The position numbers and the translations under genes are program-made. Shown in pieces: positions 34,976 through 46,559 of a stretch of DNA of 64,000 bases (position 1 is its first letter; each line of letters starts with the position of its first letter). Where the stretch lies: NCBI GenBank assembly GCA_033961575.1, contig CM066732.1, forward strand, positions 68,238,687 through 68,302,686, written 5' to 3'. Source of the DNA: Aselliscus stoliczkanus. Taxonomy: Eukaryota; Chordata; Mammalia; Chiroptera; Hipposideridae. The notes under the pieces were generated by a model. It was given only the letters and a program-made list of their open reading frames with translations, was not told where the DNA came from and ran no database searches.

Positions 34976-36367
34976 TGTTGTCCATAGTGGCTGTACCAAT
35001 TTGCAATCTCACCAACAGTGCATAAGGGTTCCCTTTACTCCACATCCTTGCCAACACTTATGTGTTGACTTTTTGACAATTGCCATTCTGACTGGTATGA
35101 GGTGGTATCTCATTGTGGTTTTGATTTGCATTTCCCTGATGATTAGTAGTGATGAGTATCTTTTCATGTCTGTTGGCCATTTGTATGTCTTCTTTGGAGA
35201 AATGTCTTTCCATGTCTTCTGCCCATTTTTGATTGGATTTTTGTTGTTGTTACTGAGTTGTATGGGTTTCTTACATTTGTTTCATTTATCATTTGTGAAT
35301 ATATTTTCCCAATCAGTTGGTTGTCTTTTTGTTTTGTTGATGGTCTCCTTCACTGTGCAGAACTTCTTAGTTTAATGAGGTCCCATTTGTTTATTATTTT
35401 CTTTCGCTTCCCTTGCTCAAGAGAACATACTTAAAAAATATTAATAAGGTTAATGTCAAATAGTTTAGCGCCTGTGTTTTCTTCTAGGAGTTTTATGGTT
35501 TTCAGTCTTTAATCCATTTTGAGGTTATTTTTGTATATGCTAGAAGAGAGCAGTCCAGGTTTTTTTTTTTTTTTTTTGCATGTATCTGTCCAGTTTTCCT
35601 AGTAGCCCTTGTTGAAGAGACTATCATTTCTCCATTGTATTTTTGCCTCTTTTGTCATAGATTAATTGACCATATAAGTGAGTGTTTACTCCTGGTCTCT
35701 TTATTCTGTTCTGTTGATCAATATTTTTTTGTGCCAGTACTATACTGTTTTGATTATTATAGCTTTGCAGTAGAGTTTAAAATCAGGGAGGATGATACGT
35801 CCAACTTTGTTTTTCTTTCTCAAGATTTCTTTGGCTGTTCATGATCTTTTGTGACTCCATATAAATTTTAGGATTATTTGTTCTTTTTCTGAGAAGAATG
35901 TTATTGGTATTTTGATAGGGATTGCATTGAACCTGTAGATTACTTTGGGTAGTATGGTCATTTTAATGATTTTAATCCTTGCAATCCATGAGCATGGTAT
36001 ATCCTTCAATTTATTTGTGTCCTGTTCAATTTCTTTCTTCATTTTCCTATAGTTTTCAGAATACAGGTCTTTCACCTCCTTGTTTAAATTTATTCCTAGG
36101 TATTTTATTATTTTGATGCAATTGTAAATGGCATTGTTTTCTTTATTTCTCCTTCTGTTTATTTATTAGTGTATAGAAACACAATAGATTTCTATATATT
36201 AACTATATATCCTGCTACTTTATTGAATTTATTCTATTAGTTTTTTTGTGGATTATTTAGGGTTTTCTATGTACAGTATCATGTCATTTGCAAATAGTGG
36301 CAGTTTTATTTCTTCCTTTCAAATTTGGGTGACTTTTATTTCTTGTCTGACTGCCATGGTTAGGACA

Positions 36368-36450
36368 CTGGTGGAAATAAAACTTGTAAAAAGACTTTGG
36401 AAGAGTCAATTGGAGTTTCTTAAAAAGTTAAAGAAAACAAGCCAATGAAG
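36368..36450 (+). mobile_element. older L1 ORF2, resumed
   Basis: GGAAATAAAACTTGTAAAAA, AGACTTTGGAAGAGTCAATT and GGAGTTTCTTAAAAAGTTAA continue the sense L1 interrupted at 34062. Confidence 0.75.
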
Positions 36451-36464
36451 CTCACTTTATTTAT

Positions 36465-36529
36465 ATATATAGAGAAAGAGGGAGTGAAGGAGGGAGGGAA
36501 GGAAGAAGGGAGGGAGGGAGGGAGGGAAG

Positions 36530-36580
<51 letters not shown>
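36465..36580 (+). repeat. GA-rich tract with (AG)n
   Basis: GAGGGAGG-type purine repeats followed by about 25 AG units (36533-36580). It lies inside the older L1. Confidence 0.95.
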
Positions 36581-36582
<2 letters not shown>

Positions 36583-37095
36583 GTTCACTCAGATGCAAGT
36601 AGCCATGTATAGAGTATTGACAGAAACACTGTGTGTAATAGCAAAAATGTGGGGAGAAGGGATAACCTAAAGAGCTTAAATACTAATCAAAATGAGAAAA
36701 AAAAAACACACACAACATTATATTCAGTCAAAGGAAATAGAAATAAAATTAATTAAAATAATTGAGCTGAGAAAACTGTAACACGGTAGAAAAATCTCCC
36801 ATATCTAATGTTAAGTGAAAACAAGTTTCAGAAGAATATATATAAGATGATACAATTTATATAAATGTTACCAATATAAAGTAATATTCTAAATTGTTTA
36901 CATAAACATCTAAAGGAATACATGCAAATGATAAACACTGAAATCAGAATGTAATACTCCTCAGCAAAAGAAGGCAAAAAATGCATTTCAGGAGGTATAT
37001 TTAGGGAGTAACAATAGTACACTGGCTGGTAGGTACATGAATGTTATTTATTTTAAACTTGTTAATATGACTACAATACTTCATAATAAATTAGA
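36581..37095 (+). mobile_element. older L1, 3' portion
   Basis: Degenerate sense L1: TTCACTCAGATGCAAGTAGC, AGCAAAAATGTGGGGAGAAG, GATAACCTAAAGAGCTTAAA, then ATGTTAAGTGAAAACAAG and a 3' UTR-like end at about 37090. Probably continuous with the pieces at 33866 and 36368. Confidence 0.6.
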
Positions 37096-38389
37096 GTTAA
37101 TCAAGAAAGGTATATATAAAGCAAGTCATTCATTATTTATTTAAAAATACAAAACAAAATATAAAAATGTTAGACTTTGATACCTGATTATCAAAATATC
37201 AATCATTTACAATTTAAATCGTAAGATTATTAAACTTTCAGTTAAACTTGAATTGGATTTTATTCGAGTTTGACACAAATTTGCATCTTAAGTGAAAAAA
37301 TAAGCAGCTTAGAGTAACAAAGAACATTCTGAAAAAGAAAATTAATGAGATGTGAATCCATCATTGACCTTCCACACAAAAATTCAGGGAAGGGAATCAG
37401 AGTGAAACCTCAGACTCCACATGGCAGAGCTATTCCTAGAATAACTCCTGACACTAGGACATAAAAACAAGATAAATAACAAGAGAAAGCGCTTTTGATT
37501 ATCCAAAGAAAAATGATCAGCAGTATTTAAAGTTAAAATTGTATATGGAGACTGAAATGTCATATTATTTAAGTTCATTAAATAGCATATTTCCTCCTAA
37601 TGAGAATGCTGAAAGTTTCATGAGGATATCATATTCCTACATAGTTGTAGGGCAGTAAGTTTATATAGCCCTATGAAAAACAGAAAGCAAATATAGAAAT
37701 ATGTATAAAATCAGAATTTTTTTCCATTTTGACTCAATAATTTCAGTTTTAGTATTTATCCTAAGGGAATGTCCCAAAAGAAAAATAAAACGTATGTGTG
37801 CATATGTATGTAGATATACATGTATGATTTCATATATATGTATGTGTATGTATTCACACATATAAAGATTGAGAGATATTAAAATATGTAATAGGAATGA
37901 AATTTCCTTGAATTGAGCTTATATCTAGACATGATATTTATAGATACATGAATTGTTACTTGTCAATTACTAATGATCAAATACAGTGTCTTGACTTTCT
38001 TTTAATAACTGGTGTCTAAGTTTATATTGTTTCTGTAAATTCACAATAAGTATTTGGAGGTACATTTTCAGATAATGATCTTTCATTTATCCTGTGAATC
38101 CCTTTTTTTCTAGTCCACCTCTCCTGGTAAACATTATGATGAGTTAGCCATGATCAAAGGTAAAATAGGGTTATTGAAGAGAAAAAAAACACCAACTTAT
38201 TTATCCAGTCAATAAGTAGTTTTTAACAGATATTGTCATCTGATAATAAAACAACTTAGGCCATCTTAACCTTATGCCACATAGTTTTTAGTAGACTAGT
38301 TAAAAATCCTTAATCCACCTGTAAGAACAATAACATTAAGAGTAAGGTTTTCTATTATATAGTATTGATAATGTAATAATGATGGAATG
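37096..38389. other. unassigned AT-rich DNA
   Basis: No gene or named repeat. A (TATG)n-like stretch lies near 37790-37860. Confidence 0.5.
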
Positions 38390-38640
38390 ATAGCTGTTAT
38401 CTATTATTTGCAATGGCTCAGACACTATTCTGACACCTTACCTTAATTATCTGACATAGTCCTCACCACAACCCTCTCAGATAGGCACTTTTATCATCTA
38501 TCTGTAGTTTACATATGGAGTCTGGGACACATTGATATTATTTAATTTGCCCAAGTGGCACAGCCTGCTAGTAACAGAGCTGAGATTTGAACTTGGTGAT
38601 CTTTATTAGAGCTGACAGAGTGCACTATTGACTAGTATTT
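38390..38640 (+). repeat. MIR-type SINE
   Basis: Clear MIR order: TTTGCAATGGCTCAGACACT, CCTCACCACAACCCTCTCAG, ATAGGCACTTTTATCATCTA, TTTGCCCAAGTGGCACAGCC, AGTAACAGAGCTGAGATTTG and AACTTGGTGATCTTTATTAG. Confidence 0.85.
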
Positions 38641-40325
38641 CCAAAGTGACACTTTTTCATTTTCTTCCAGTGAAGAATTTTTGAGAATTTCTAAAACTAA
38701 GGAGAAAATTTGACTTTGAGTCTTTAACTAAATTCTTTATATGTGAAGGACAATAAAACAATAATGTGTCAACCCGTCACCTGTGTTTCAAGATAATATC
38801 TTTTCTATTCTTAATTTATTTTTTTTTCCTACTGTAACTTGATTGGAGAAAAATTTCACTTTGGTAGTCTGCCCTCAGAAGAATATCTACTAAAGGCAAA
38901 TAACTTTTAAAAGAATAAATCCTTTTGTTTCCTGTCTGACAAAATGTAGAAATGGTACAATGAAACCCCTCAAGCAAATACTTAATAAAAAGGGAAAATC
39001 AACCTGTTAAAAAGTAATAGTTATTGGAATTTTTTCCAAGATAAATCAAGTACATTTCATTTAAGGTGGAACCTTCTTTCATGGGAGTTGTTGGAAGGCA
39101 GGTTGAGCAATGCTAGAACTAATCGGAAACTTCCTGTATTATATAGGCAGCCCATGAAAAATAGTCAATGAATCATATCTCTGAACATCTATGTACATGA
39201 TCAATCCAGTCTGTCTTTCACTAAAGCCATTTGAAAATATAATTCAGAATAAAAATATATTTTATTTAAATAAAATGCAGGCATTACTTGTGAAAGTTTA
39301 GGGGAAATATATAACCATATAAATAAAGAAGAAAAATGGACACCAGTCCAAATTCAATTCCTCAAGATAATTATATTATCTTCATGTGTATTCTTCTAGC
39401 CATTTTACTTTGCATACGGTGCATGCATGAACATAAAAACAAAACAAAATTATATTTCAGCTATATTATGAAATTGTATTATATTTCAGCTATATTATTA
39501 TTTGAAACTTCTGTTTCCACTTAGTTGTACATGGTGCATAGCAATAAATATTCACCATAAGATGACTGACTGCTAATCACTAAATACAATTTCCTTGTAC
39601 TATGAATCTTATTTTGAATAACTGATGTGTTATCATTAGCCATTCAGCTGTTCGCTAAAGTGAACAATCATAAATCAATGCTGTTGTAACTAAATATTTT
39701 AAACAACCTTCATTAATATAAGCATATGCATATATTTTACCATTTTAAAGATATCACAGGACACTAACTGTGACAATGATATAAGCCTAAAATATAATGA
39801 ATTAGTTATTGTTACTGAAAAATACTTTGAGCACATATTATGTGTCAACCACCAAATATTATAGTTCAATAAAAATGACTTCAGATATGTAGCTATTTGG
39901 CAGTGCTCATTAATCTAAAGCAAATGCTAACAGTATAATAGATGTGAGAATCACCTCCTACTTCTTTTTTTTTTCAATTTGATAAACATTTCATTAAAAT
40001 GTTTTCCTTCCTTTTGCAGAGCTTTACATTCTGTTACCAGATATAAGTTAGCAGATTTGCATGTAAAACTGAACTCTGGGATCATCTAAATAAGGCTCAC
40101 TACATCTTATCCATTCATTTCTTTATTCAGTCATGCATTTAATCATATTCAGAATAGCATTCACAGACTATATATTTTTCTCTCTGCCCTATAAATTTCC
40201 TCAGTAACGCTTTTATCTTCAGTCTAAGCAGCTTGAGATACACCTACGGATTTATCTCACCAGGTAAAGTATCCTTTTTACACAACCACCCATAATAATT
40301 CCTCATGGTCTTATTTACACAGTTA
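38641..40325. other. unassigned AT-rich DNA
   Basis: No gene or named repeat recognised. The 62-residue frame at 39336-39524 is chance. Confidence 0.5.
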
Positions 40326-40450
40326 TTAAACAATATGGATCATTCTATTTTTTAGACCCCACATATAAGTGAAATTATATGGTTTTGTTTTTCTCTGATT
40401 TATCTCACTGTGTATAATGCCCTCAAGGTCCATCCATATTGTCAAAAATA
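40326..40450 (-). mobile_element. L1 3' UTR fragment
   Basis: Antisense L1 text: CCCACATATAAGTGAAATTA, TATCTCACTGTGTATAATGC, CCTCAAGGTCCATCCATATT. Very short and flanked by unassigned DNA. Confidence 0.7.
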
Positions 40451-40649
40451 TTTAAAAACAAACAAAAAAACCCCAAGATGGATTTATTTTCTTCCTGAAT
40501 CTTCCAGTTTCAAATAGATTATCCAGAATCTTCCATAAAGATAAATAATGTAATTAATTTCTGTTAAATAACATGTACATATATTGTCCTTCTTTTATAT
40601 TACAAGAAATTTTGTCATGTAAGCAAAAATAATATTCATACAAAACTCA

Positions 40650-41112
40650 ATATCTCATAGCACCATTCACAACAGCCAAAGGTGTAGACCCAAGTGTCTA
40701 TCAATGAATGAATAAAGAAAATGTGGCATATTCATACAATGGGGTTTTTATTCAACCGTAAAAATTATCGAAGTTAATACATGCTACAGCATGTATGAAT
40801 GTCAAAATTATGCTAAGTGAAGAATACATATACAAAAGGTTATTCCCTGTATGATTCCATTTATATGAAATATTCCAGAATAAGTAAATCCATAGGGAGT
40901 GAAAGTAGATTGATGATTGCTAGGTGGCTGGGAGAAAGAAAAATAGGAAACAACTCCTTAAAAGGTACAGAATTTCCTTTTGAGATGATAAAAATATTTT
41001 AGAACTAGAAAAGTAGGGACAGTGGTTGCGAAACAATGTGAATGTACTAAACGCCATTTAATTGTACACTTAATTTTATATTATGTGACTTTCACTTCAG
41101 TTAAAAAAATTA
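40650..41112 (+). mobile_element. L1 3' end fragment
   Basis: Sense L1: ACAGCCAAAGGTGTAGACCC, GTGTCTATCAATGAATGAAT, TGGCATATTCATACAATGGG, TGATTCCATTTATATGAAAT, ATTGATGATTGCTAGGTGGC and ATTGTACACTTAATTTTATA. It ends in an A-rich tail. The 61-residue frame at 40817-41002 is a remnant translation. Confidence 0.85.
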
Positions 41113-41877
41113 AAAATTTATGTCTGCACAGAAGGATTTTGGAGGGGAATCTACAAAGAATCCTCAGTAAATTATTTGTTACTGAATTCTGGACAGCGTA
41201 AGAATCAGCTATTTTAAATGTTTAATTTCAGTTGATAAAAGCATTGTACATTAAATTGAGAGTTGCAAATGGATTAAGGAATAGGAGCTTTTTCTTATGA
41301 CTATTAGAAAAAGAACATTAAGAAATAATACTAGTTATATACCACAACGAATTACCACAACTGCTTTTTACTCATTAGTCAGTCCTGTACAATTAATTCT
41401 TGTTAAAGTGAGTTTTGGATAAGCCTCTTCTTTATCATAAAGTCATGCTTTGGGCTAAAATGAGTCCTGGAAATTTCAGCAGCCTCTGATACACTCTGAC
41501 AAATCTCTGAGCTATGTCAGTTTTATCTTTGAAGCACAGTCTATTCTTTCAAATATCAATAGTTAAGAGTATCTGGTTCACTTTCTCTACAGTATTTTGT
41601 GGTTGCCTTTCTTTGTTAGAGACAAGATGTAGCCTGTGAACATTTAGGGAAGCTGGAGTCATTTGTAGATTAGACTAAATACATGTAATTAATTTAATAT
41701 ATTCTTTGCTGGAGTAAAATAATGATTTCATCAGGGTTTCTTCATTGGTTCCCCAGGGGTCACATATGTTATGAATAGTGAAAGCATTATCAGATCTACA
41801 CCGCCCCCCACCCCCAATCCTTTCTATAAGCGTACAATTTCTGACAGAGAAATAGACATAAATGACAATTCAGCAAT
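41113..41877. other. unassigned intergenic DNA
   Basis: No feature recognised. Confidence 0.5.
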
Positions 41878-41892
41878 ACAAAAGTACTTTTT

Positions 41893-42385
41893 TGTTTGTT
41901 TTTTTAAAAGATTTTGTTGGGGAATTGGGGGAGGGGACCAGCCAAGTTGTTCTTCAATCTTCGTTGTGGAGGGTGCCAGTCGCTATCTGGCTTCCTGTCG
42001 GCAGCTAGTGGCTTCTAAGCTCAAGGTGTTGTGTTCAATCTTAGTTGTGGGTGGGCATAGCCACCATCCCATGCGGGAGTCGAACCTGGCAGCCTTGTTG
42101 TTAAGAGTGAACACCCTATCCACTGAGCCACTGAGCCATCCAGGGGCAGCAGCTCAGCTCAAGGTGCCGAGTTCAATCTTTTAGTTGCACGTGGGCATAG
42201 CCCACCATTGAACAGGCAATCTTGTTTTTACACCAGCTGAGCCATCCTGCCACCTGTTGGCAGCTCAACGATGATAGCTCAGCTAGGGCGCAGTGTTCAC
42301 TGGCCCATGTGTGAATCGAACGCCCTGTTGCTCAGAGCACAGATCCTAAGCCAACTCTTAACCAACTGAGCCACTCAGCTGGCCC
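41893..42385 (-). mobile_element. composite tRNA-derived SINE (about 490 bp)
   Basis: Minus strand: GGGCCAGCTGAGTGGCTCAG head, box-B-like GTTCGATTCACACATGGG, an AACAGGTGGCAGGATGGCTC joint, then two repeated modules each with GGTTCGACTCC/CTGTTCAATGG-type text, ATGGTGG..CATGCCCAC and CAACTAAGATTGAAC plus CACCTTGAGC, then CCTCCACAACGAAGATTGAA and a poly-A tail. The duplication is approximately ACAAAAGTACTTTTTT / ACAAAGTATTTTTGA. The modular wording resembles SINEs of rhinolophoid bats as I remember them. The 137-residue plus-strand frame at 41771-42184 is its complement. Confidence 0.85.
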
Positions 42386-42439
42386 ACAAAGTATTTTTGA
42401 TTTAGCAATTTTTCTCCTGCAGTTCTTACAAAAGTGTTG

Positions 42440-42685
42440 AGCTAACTGACAATTATACAACATACCATACACCTAATAAACACAATTTTGACAAATTTAA
42501 TTCAATAATATATAGAAAGAAAAATACATTATGACTAAGTGACATTTGTCCCAAGAATATGATGTTAATGTTTTAAAAAATCAGCTAATACAATTAAACA
42601 GGTTAACAAAATATAGAGAAAACCTTATGCTAAACTTAACAGATAAGGAATAGGCATTTGCCACAATTCAACATCCATTCTTTTT
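42440..42685 (+). mobile_element. old L1 ORF2 fragment, left piece
   Basis: Degenerate sense ORF2: GAAAACCTTATGCTAAACTT, AATAGGCATTTGCCACAATT, CAACATCCATTC. It is interrupted by a younger antisense L1 end and then by another repeat; ORF2 wording resumes near 43240. Confidence 0.65.
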
Positions 42686-42862
42686 TTTCTTTAACCTTTT
42701 TTTTATGAGTTTCAGGTGTATAAAACAATGTAATTGTTAGACATTTACACCACTCACAAAGTGATAGCTCCCCTCCCCCAATTTACTACCCCTCTGACAT
42801 CATATCTAGCTGTTACAATTCTATTAACTCTATTCCCTGTGCTGTACTCCATATCCCACGAC

Positions 42863-42904
<42 letters not shown>

Positions 42905-42955
42905 GCTGACATTCTTGATAAATCTTCAAGTAAAGTAGGGATACAAAAGTAATTC
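42686..42955 (-). mobile_element. L1 3' end, young subfamily, inserted in older L1
   Basis: Antisense 3' end: TTTCAGGTGTATAAAACAAT, TAGACATTTACACCACTCAC, GACATCATATCTAGCTGTTA, an (AT)n stretch at 42865-42898 and AATTATAGCTGACATTC. Matches the reverse of 58735-59220 and the start of the L1 at 47941. Confidence 0.85.
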
Positions 42956-43230
42956 AATGATTAGTTTCCTGTGGTTGCCAGGACAAAGTACCACAAGCTG
43001 GGTACCTTAAAAAACAGCAATTTATTGCCTCGTTGTTTTGGAGGTAAGAAATCTGAAATTAAGGTGTCAGCAGTGTTGGTTCCTTCTGAGTACCGTGAGG
43101 GGAAGCTCTGTTGCATGCCTCTCTCTCAGCTTTGGTAGCTTCAGCATTCCTTGGCTTATAGATGGTGTTCTTCCTGTGTTTTCACATTATCTTCACTCTG
43201 AACATGTCTGTCTGTGTGTCCAAAATGGGC
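42956..43230 (+). repeat. eutherian repeat, LTR- or MER-type, family not assigned
   Basis: GATTAGTTTCCTGTGGTTGC, CAAAGTACCACAAGCTGGGT, AACAGCAATTTATTGCCTCG, GGTGTCAGCAGTGTTGGTTC, CTTTGGTAGCTTCAGCATTC. The wording is that of a widespread eutherian repeat that I can place only as LTR-like. Confidence 0.55.
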
Positions 43231-43239
43231 ATTTAAATT

Positions 43240-43770
43240 GAGAAAGAAGGAAAACTGTTTTTATTGTAAATAACATGATTCTATTGAAAATTCAATGAAT
43301 TCTAAAAAAACTACTGTATGTACTAAGTGTTTAGCAATAGTGGAGAATGTAATATTGATCTAGAACAATAAATTATATTTAAATGTACTAGTGACAAGCA
43401 GTTGGAAATTGAAATCAAACAATCACTACCATTTATAATAGCTTTAAAAAAATCTGAACTAGGACAAAATCTGACAAAATATGTGTATGACCTGAACATT
43501 AAAAAACACAAAACACTGTTGAAGAAAGACCTAAAGAGAAAGCTATACTATATTCATTGATTAGAAAAGTGAATAGAAGGAAGATGTCAGTCTTTCCAAA
43601 TTTGATATATAGATTCAATGCAATCCAACCAAGGTCCTTGGCTTTCTTGTAGAAATTGAGAAGCCAATTCTAAAATTCATATCAAAATGCAAAAGACCTT
43701 GAACAGCCAACACAATTTTTAAAAGGAACAATGATGTAATACTAACATTATCTGATTTCAACTAGTATTT
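43240..43770 (+). mobile_element. old L1 ORF2 fragment, right piece
   Basis: Sense ORF2 wording: CATGATTCTATTGAAAATTC, AATCACTACCATTTATAATA, GATTCAATGCAATCCAACCA, TTGTAGAAATTGAGAAGCCA, AATGCAAAAGACCTTGAACA, TTATCTGATTTCAACTAGTA. Broken by many changes. Confidence 0.8.
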
Positions 43771-45318
43771 CTTCTTTTTAGCTATTCTCCTTTTTTTCTC
43801 TTTTCATTTTGTATATATTTTATATACCTTGAAGTTGTCCAACAGCTTCATAATCCTCTGATATCTTTTCCCTTTGTATATAAGTGTTTTATTTTGAATT
43901 AATTTTATTGTTATGCCTTTATGTTTATTACGTTTTCTTTTGTGATATTTAATCTGCAGTTTACTCTATCCATTCTCTCTGTATATATTTTATCTCAGGC
44001 ACTGTAGTTTTTATCTCTAGACTTCTATTTAGTCTCTTTTCTAATTTCCATGTCTATACTTAACTTGTTCAATATTTATACTACTTTTTGAACATATGGG
44101 ATATATTTTATTATCTTTTAACGTTCTTTGCTGCTAATTTAATAGCTGCATTGTTAGAATTCTAGGTTGTTTTGATTAATTGATTCTCCTCATTATGCTT
44201 CATATTTTCCTTTTTCTTTGCTGACTGGTAATTCGGACTCAGTGCCATGCATTTTGAATTGCATCTTTTGGTGGTTGGGTATTTTTGCATTCCTATAAAT
44301 ATATTTGAGCTGTGCTCCGAGCTGCAGTTAAATTACTTGGAAACAGTTTTTATCCTTTCAGTTCTTGATTTCAAAATGTGTTAGACAGGACTACTGCAGC
44401 ATTTACTAAAGCCAATTTTGTCCTAATAATAATGAGTGAAGACATTTTATCCAAAACCCTATGAATTTTGATGTTTTTCAGTTTGGCTGACCCTGTGGGA
44501 ACCTCAATTACTGTTTTCTCTAATCCCTTTGGGTAGTATTTCCCTAGGTCTTTGGTAGTTTATTCAATGCTTGCGTTGATCAGTACTCTGATGAGCACCC
44601 ACAGGATTCCCACAGCAGAGCTTTGGATCTTTGGCTCTCTTTCTGTTCAGTTCTTTGCTTTGTGGTTCTCTGTCCTGGTTATGTTAGACCTCTAACTCAG
44701 GAAGTCCATCAGTTTCACATGGGTTCTTCTTGTCTATGTCATAACCAGGAAACTCTTTTAAAGCCGTGATCTGTGACAGTCACAGGGCCACCTGTTTGTG
44801 TCCTGTCTCTCAGGAATCACTGGCCTTTGTTGCATAACGTCCAAAGTCTTGAAAACTATTGTTGCACATATTTCACCTATTTTGGATTTTTGTTGTTTCA
44901 GATGAAAGTAAATCATATCCTTTTTGCAGCATCTTGCCTTGAAGCAGAAATGATCCTTTACCTTTTTAGAAGCAAATAATAATTTTGTCACGGACTTACA
45001 AAAACGTTGACTTTTTATTGATATATTTTGGGGTGAGGAATCAAAACAGTGACTTGCTGGCTGATGAAAAGTTATTTGATGGTAAAAGGTGATAAGTTAA
45101 AATCTACATCCAAACAGTTGCAAGTTGCAACAAACAGTGACTTTGAAGTTTTTAAAATGCTTTTAGTAGAACTTACCCCAATCTTGGACTCCAGAAAGCT
45201 CAAAGGTTAAAAGTTAGGAGTAATTTTGTCATTGTTTATTTAGTATTCAACCTTCAACTTAAAAGAAACTTTCTAAACAACTCTTCTATAGTAGGTTAAA
45301 AGCCCCAAAGGGAATTTT
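43771..45318. other. unassigned region, possibly very old L1
   Basis: The segment at 43790-44950 reads like antisense L1M/HAL1 non-coding sequence (GAATTCGGACTC-type text near 44230), but I cannot confirm this. Two opposite frames at 44758-44991 shadow each other. Confidence 0.3.
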
Positions 45319-45321
45319 GTG

Positions 45322-45324
<3 letters not shown>

Positions 45325-45353
<29 letters not shown>

Positions 45354-45356
45354 TAC
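45325..45356 (+). repeat. (AC)n microsatellite
   Basis: TATATATACACAC run with about 12 AC units followed by ATACATAT. Confidence 0.95.
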
Positions 45357-45699
45357 ATATTCATACAGATATTATTTGGAAACACATTTTAGATCAAAAT
45401 CCTTGGCTGACAGTGCTAGTGTGAGTAAAAAAAAAAAAAAAAAAAATGTGTTTTTTAAAAAGAAACCACTAATTTGCTTCCACACTGCTTTTGTCTTTTA
45501 TCAGCAAAAGAAGAACACTTGGGGATAGACACACATTAAATACATAATAGGACTGATTTTTAACATCTTTCAAGAGTATATGGAGCTTCCTCCCTAGTTC
45601 TCTGCAGATCTCTAGTCCAGAGATTTGCATACATGACTAGATAACCCCAACACTCACATAACCTGCTGATTTAATACAAATTAAGTTCAAAAGATCTCA

Positions 45700-46020
45700 T
45701 ATTAAGTTCTAGCATGCATGAAACATTGTTCTAGACACCGATATTCAAAAAATAAATAAAATACATTCTTCGTTTTTGAGGAATTAAGGTTCTGGAGAGG
45801 AGGAAAATGTTAGAATTTTCTATTCAATAGCATGTGATAACTGCTATGGCAGAAGAGGCAAGAGCTTTGGAAACCTGGGAGGAAGTCCAAGGGGCAATGA
45901 CTCCTGAGCTTAGTCTTTAAAAGCATAGGTAAAGGAAACAGGAGATGTGCACATGGAAGGTTTCAAAGGGGAAGGACCCTGTATAGAACATCCTTAACTT
46001 GACTCTCATGAGGAACTAGT
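45700..46020 (+). repeat. ancient mammalian repeat fragment (L2-age)
   Basis: Same family as 9441-10125: ACATTGTTCTAGACACCGAT, TTTTGAGGAATTAAGGTTCT, GTGATAACTGCTATGGCAGA, AAGCATAGGTAAAGGAAACA. Confidence 0.45.
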
Positions 46021-46559
46021 CATGTTGAATTTTCTATTAGATCTTTATTGGGATGATTTAAAAAACACGTTTTTCATATTTAAATTTTTCTATTAGTTAA
46101 ATGAAACTGTATAGAGTGCACCTGTGTCTCCAAACCATTATCTACATTGTAGGTAGGCTATGTTTGCAAACACTACAGTCTATTCACAGCAGTCTTCTGC
46201 TTCAATCTCTGTAATACTTACTCTCTCAATTCCATTAGGGAAAAGCCCCAAGTGTTTAAAATGTGTTCCAATTCCTTCATGTTCTGTTCACTGATAGTCA
46301 CTTTAACTTTATCTCAATTTCATGTCACTTTGCTCACTGCATATAGAGCAAGACATATTTATTCCCATGTTGCTGTTCCTTTTAAGTTTCAGGCTTTCTC
46401 TTAGAAGCTAACAGTCCTCTGCTGCTCAAAATTCCTCCCTGTTACTTTTGCCTCCATCAGCAGAAATCTGCAAGAGACTCCTGCATGCTGGGAATATGGC
46501 TTTCTCATCCTAAACCTCCAAACTTCTGTTAGCAGTTTTAAAGAAAAATCTACACTAGC

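Larger units (their letters stand above)
34078..36367 (-). mobile_element. younger 5'-truncated L1 inserted into an older L1
   Basis: Antisense L1 runs from its 3' UTR (TTGGTATACAATATTATATT near 34095) through ORF2, including the C-terminal wording GGTGGTATCTCATTGTGGTT at 35100 and a translatable ORF2 stretch at 35839-36075 ([20 protein letters not shown] and [17 protein letters not shown]). A 15-bp duplication CTGGTGGRAATAAAA with one mismatch, at 34063-34077 and 36368-36382, brackets it inside sense L1. The 3' part is disrupted by a mariner copy and an inverted segment (see 34567-34975). ORF2 is fragmentary; no endonuclease domain remains. Confidence 0.9.

Noticed and set aside
34836..35375. 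179-codon plus-strand frame, the longest in the window, with hydrophobic stretches that mimic a membrane protein
   Set aside because: It is the antisense of decayed L1 ORF2 and the flipped mariner end; A-rich L1 sense DNA gives Phe/Leu-rich antisense frames.
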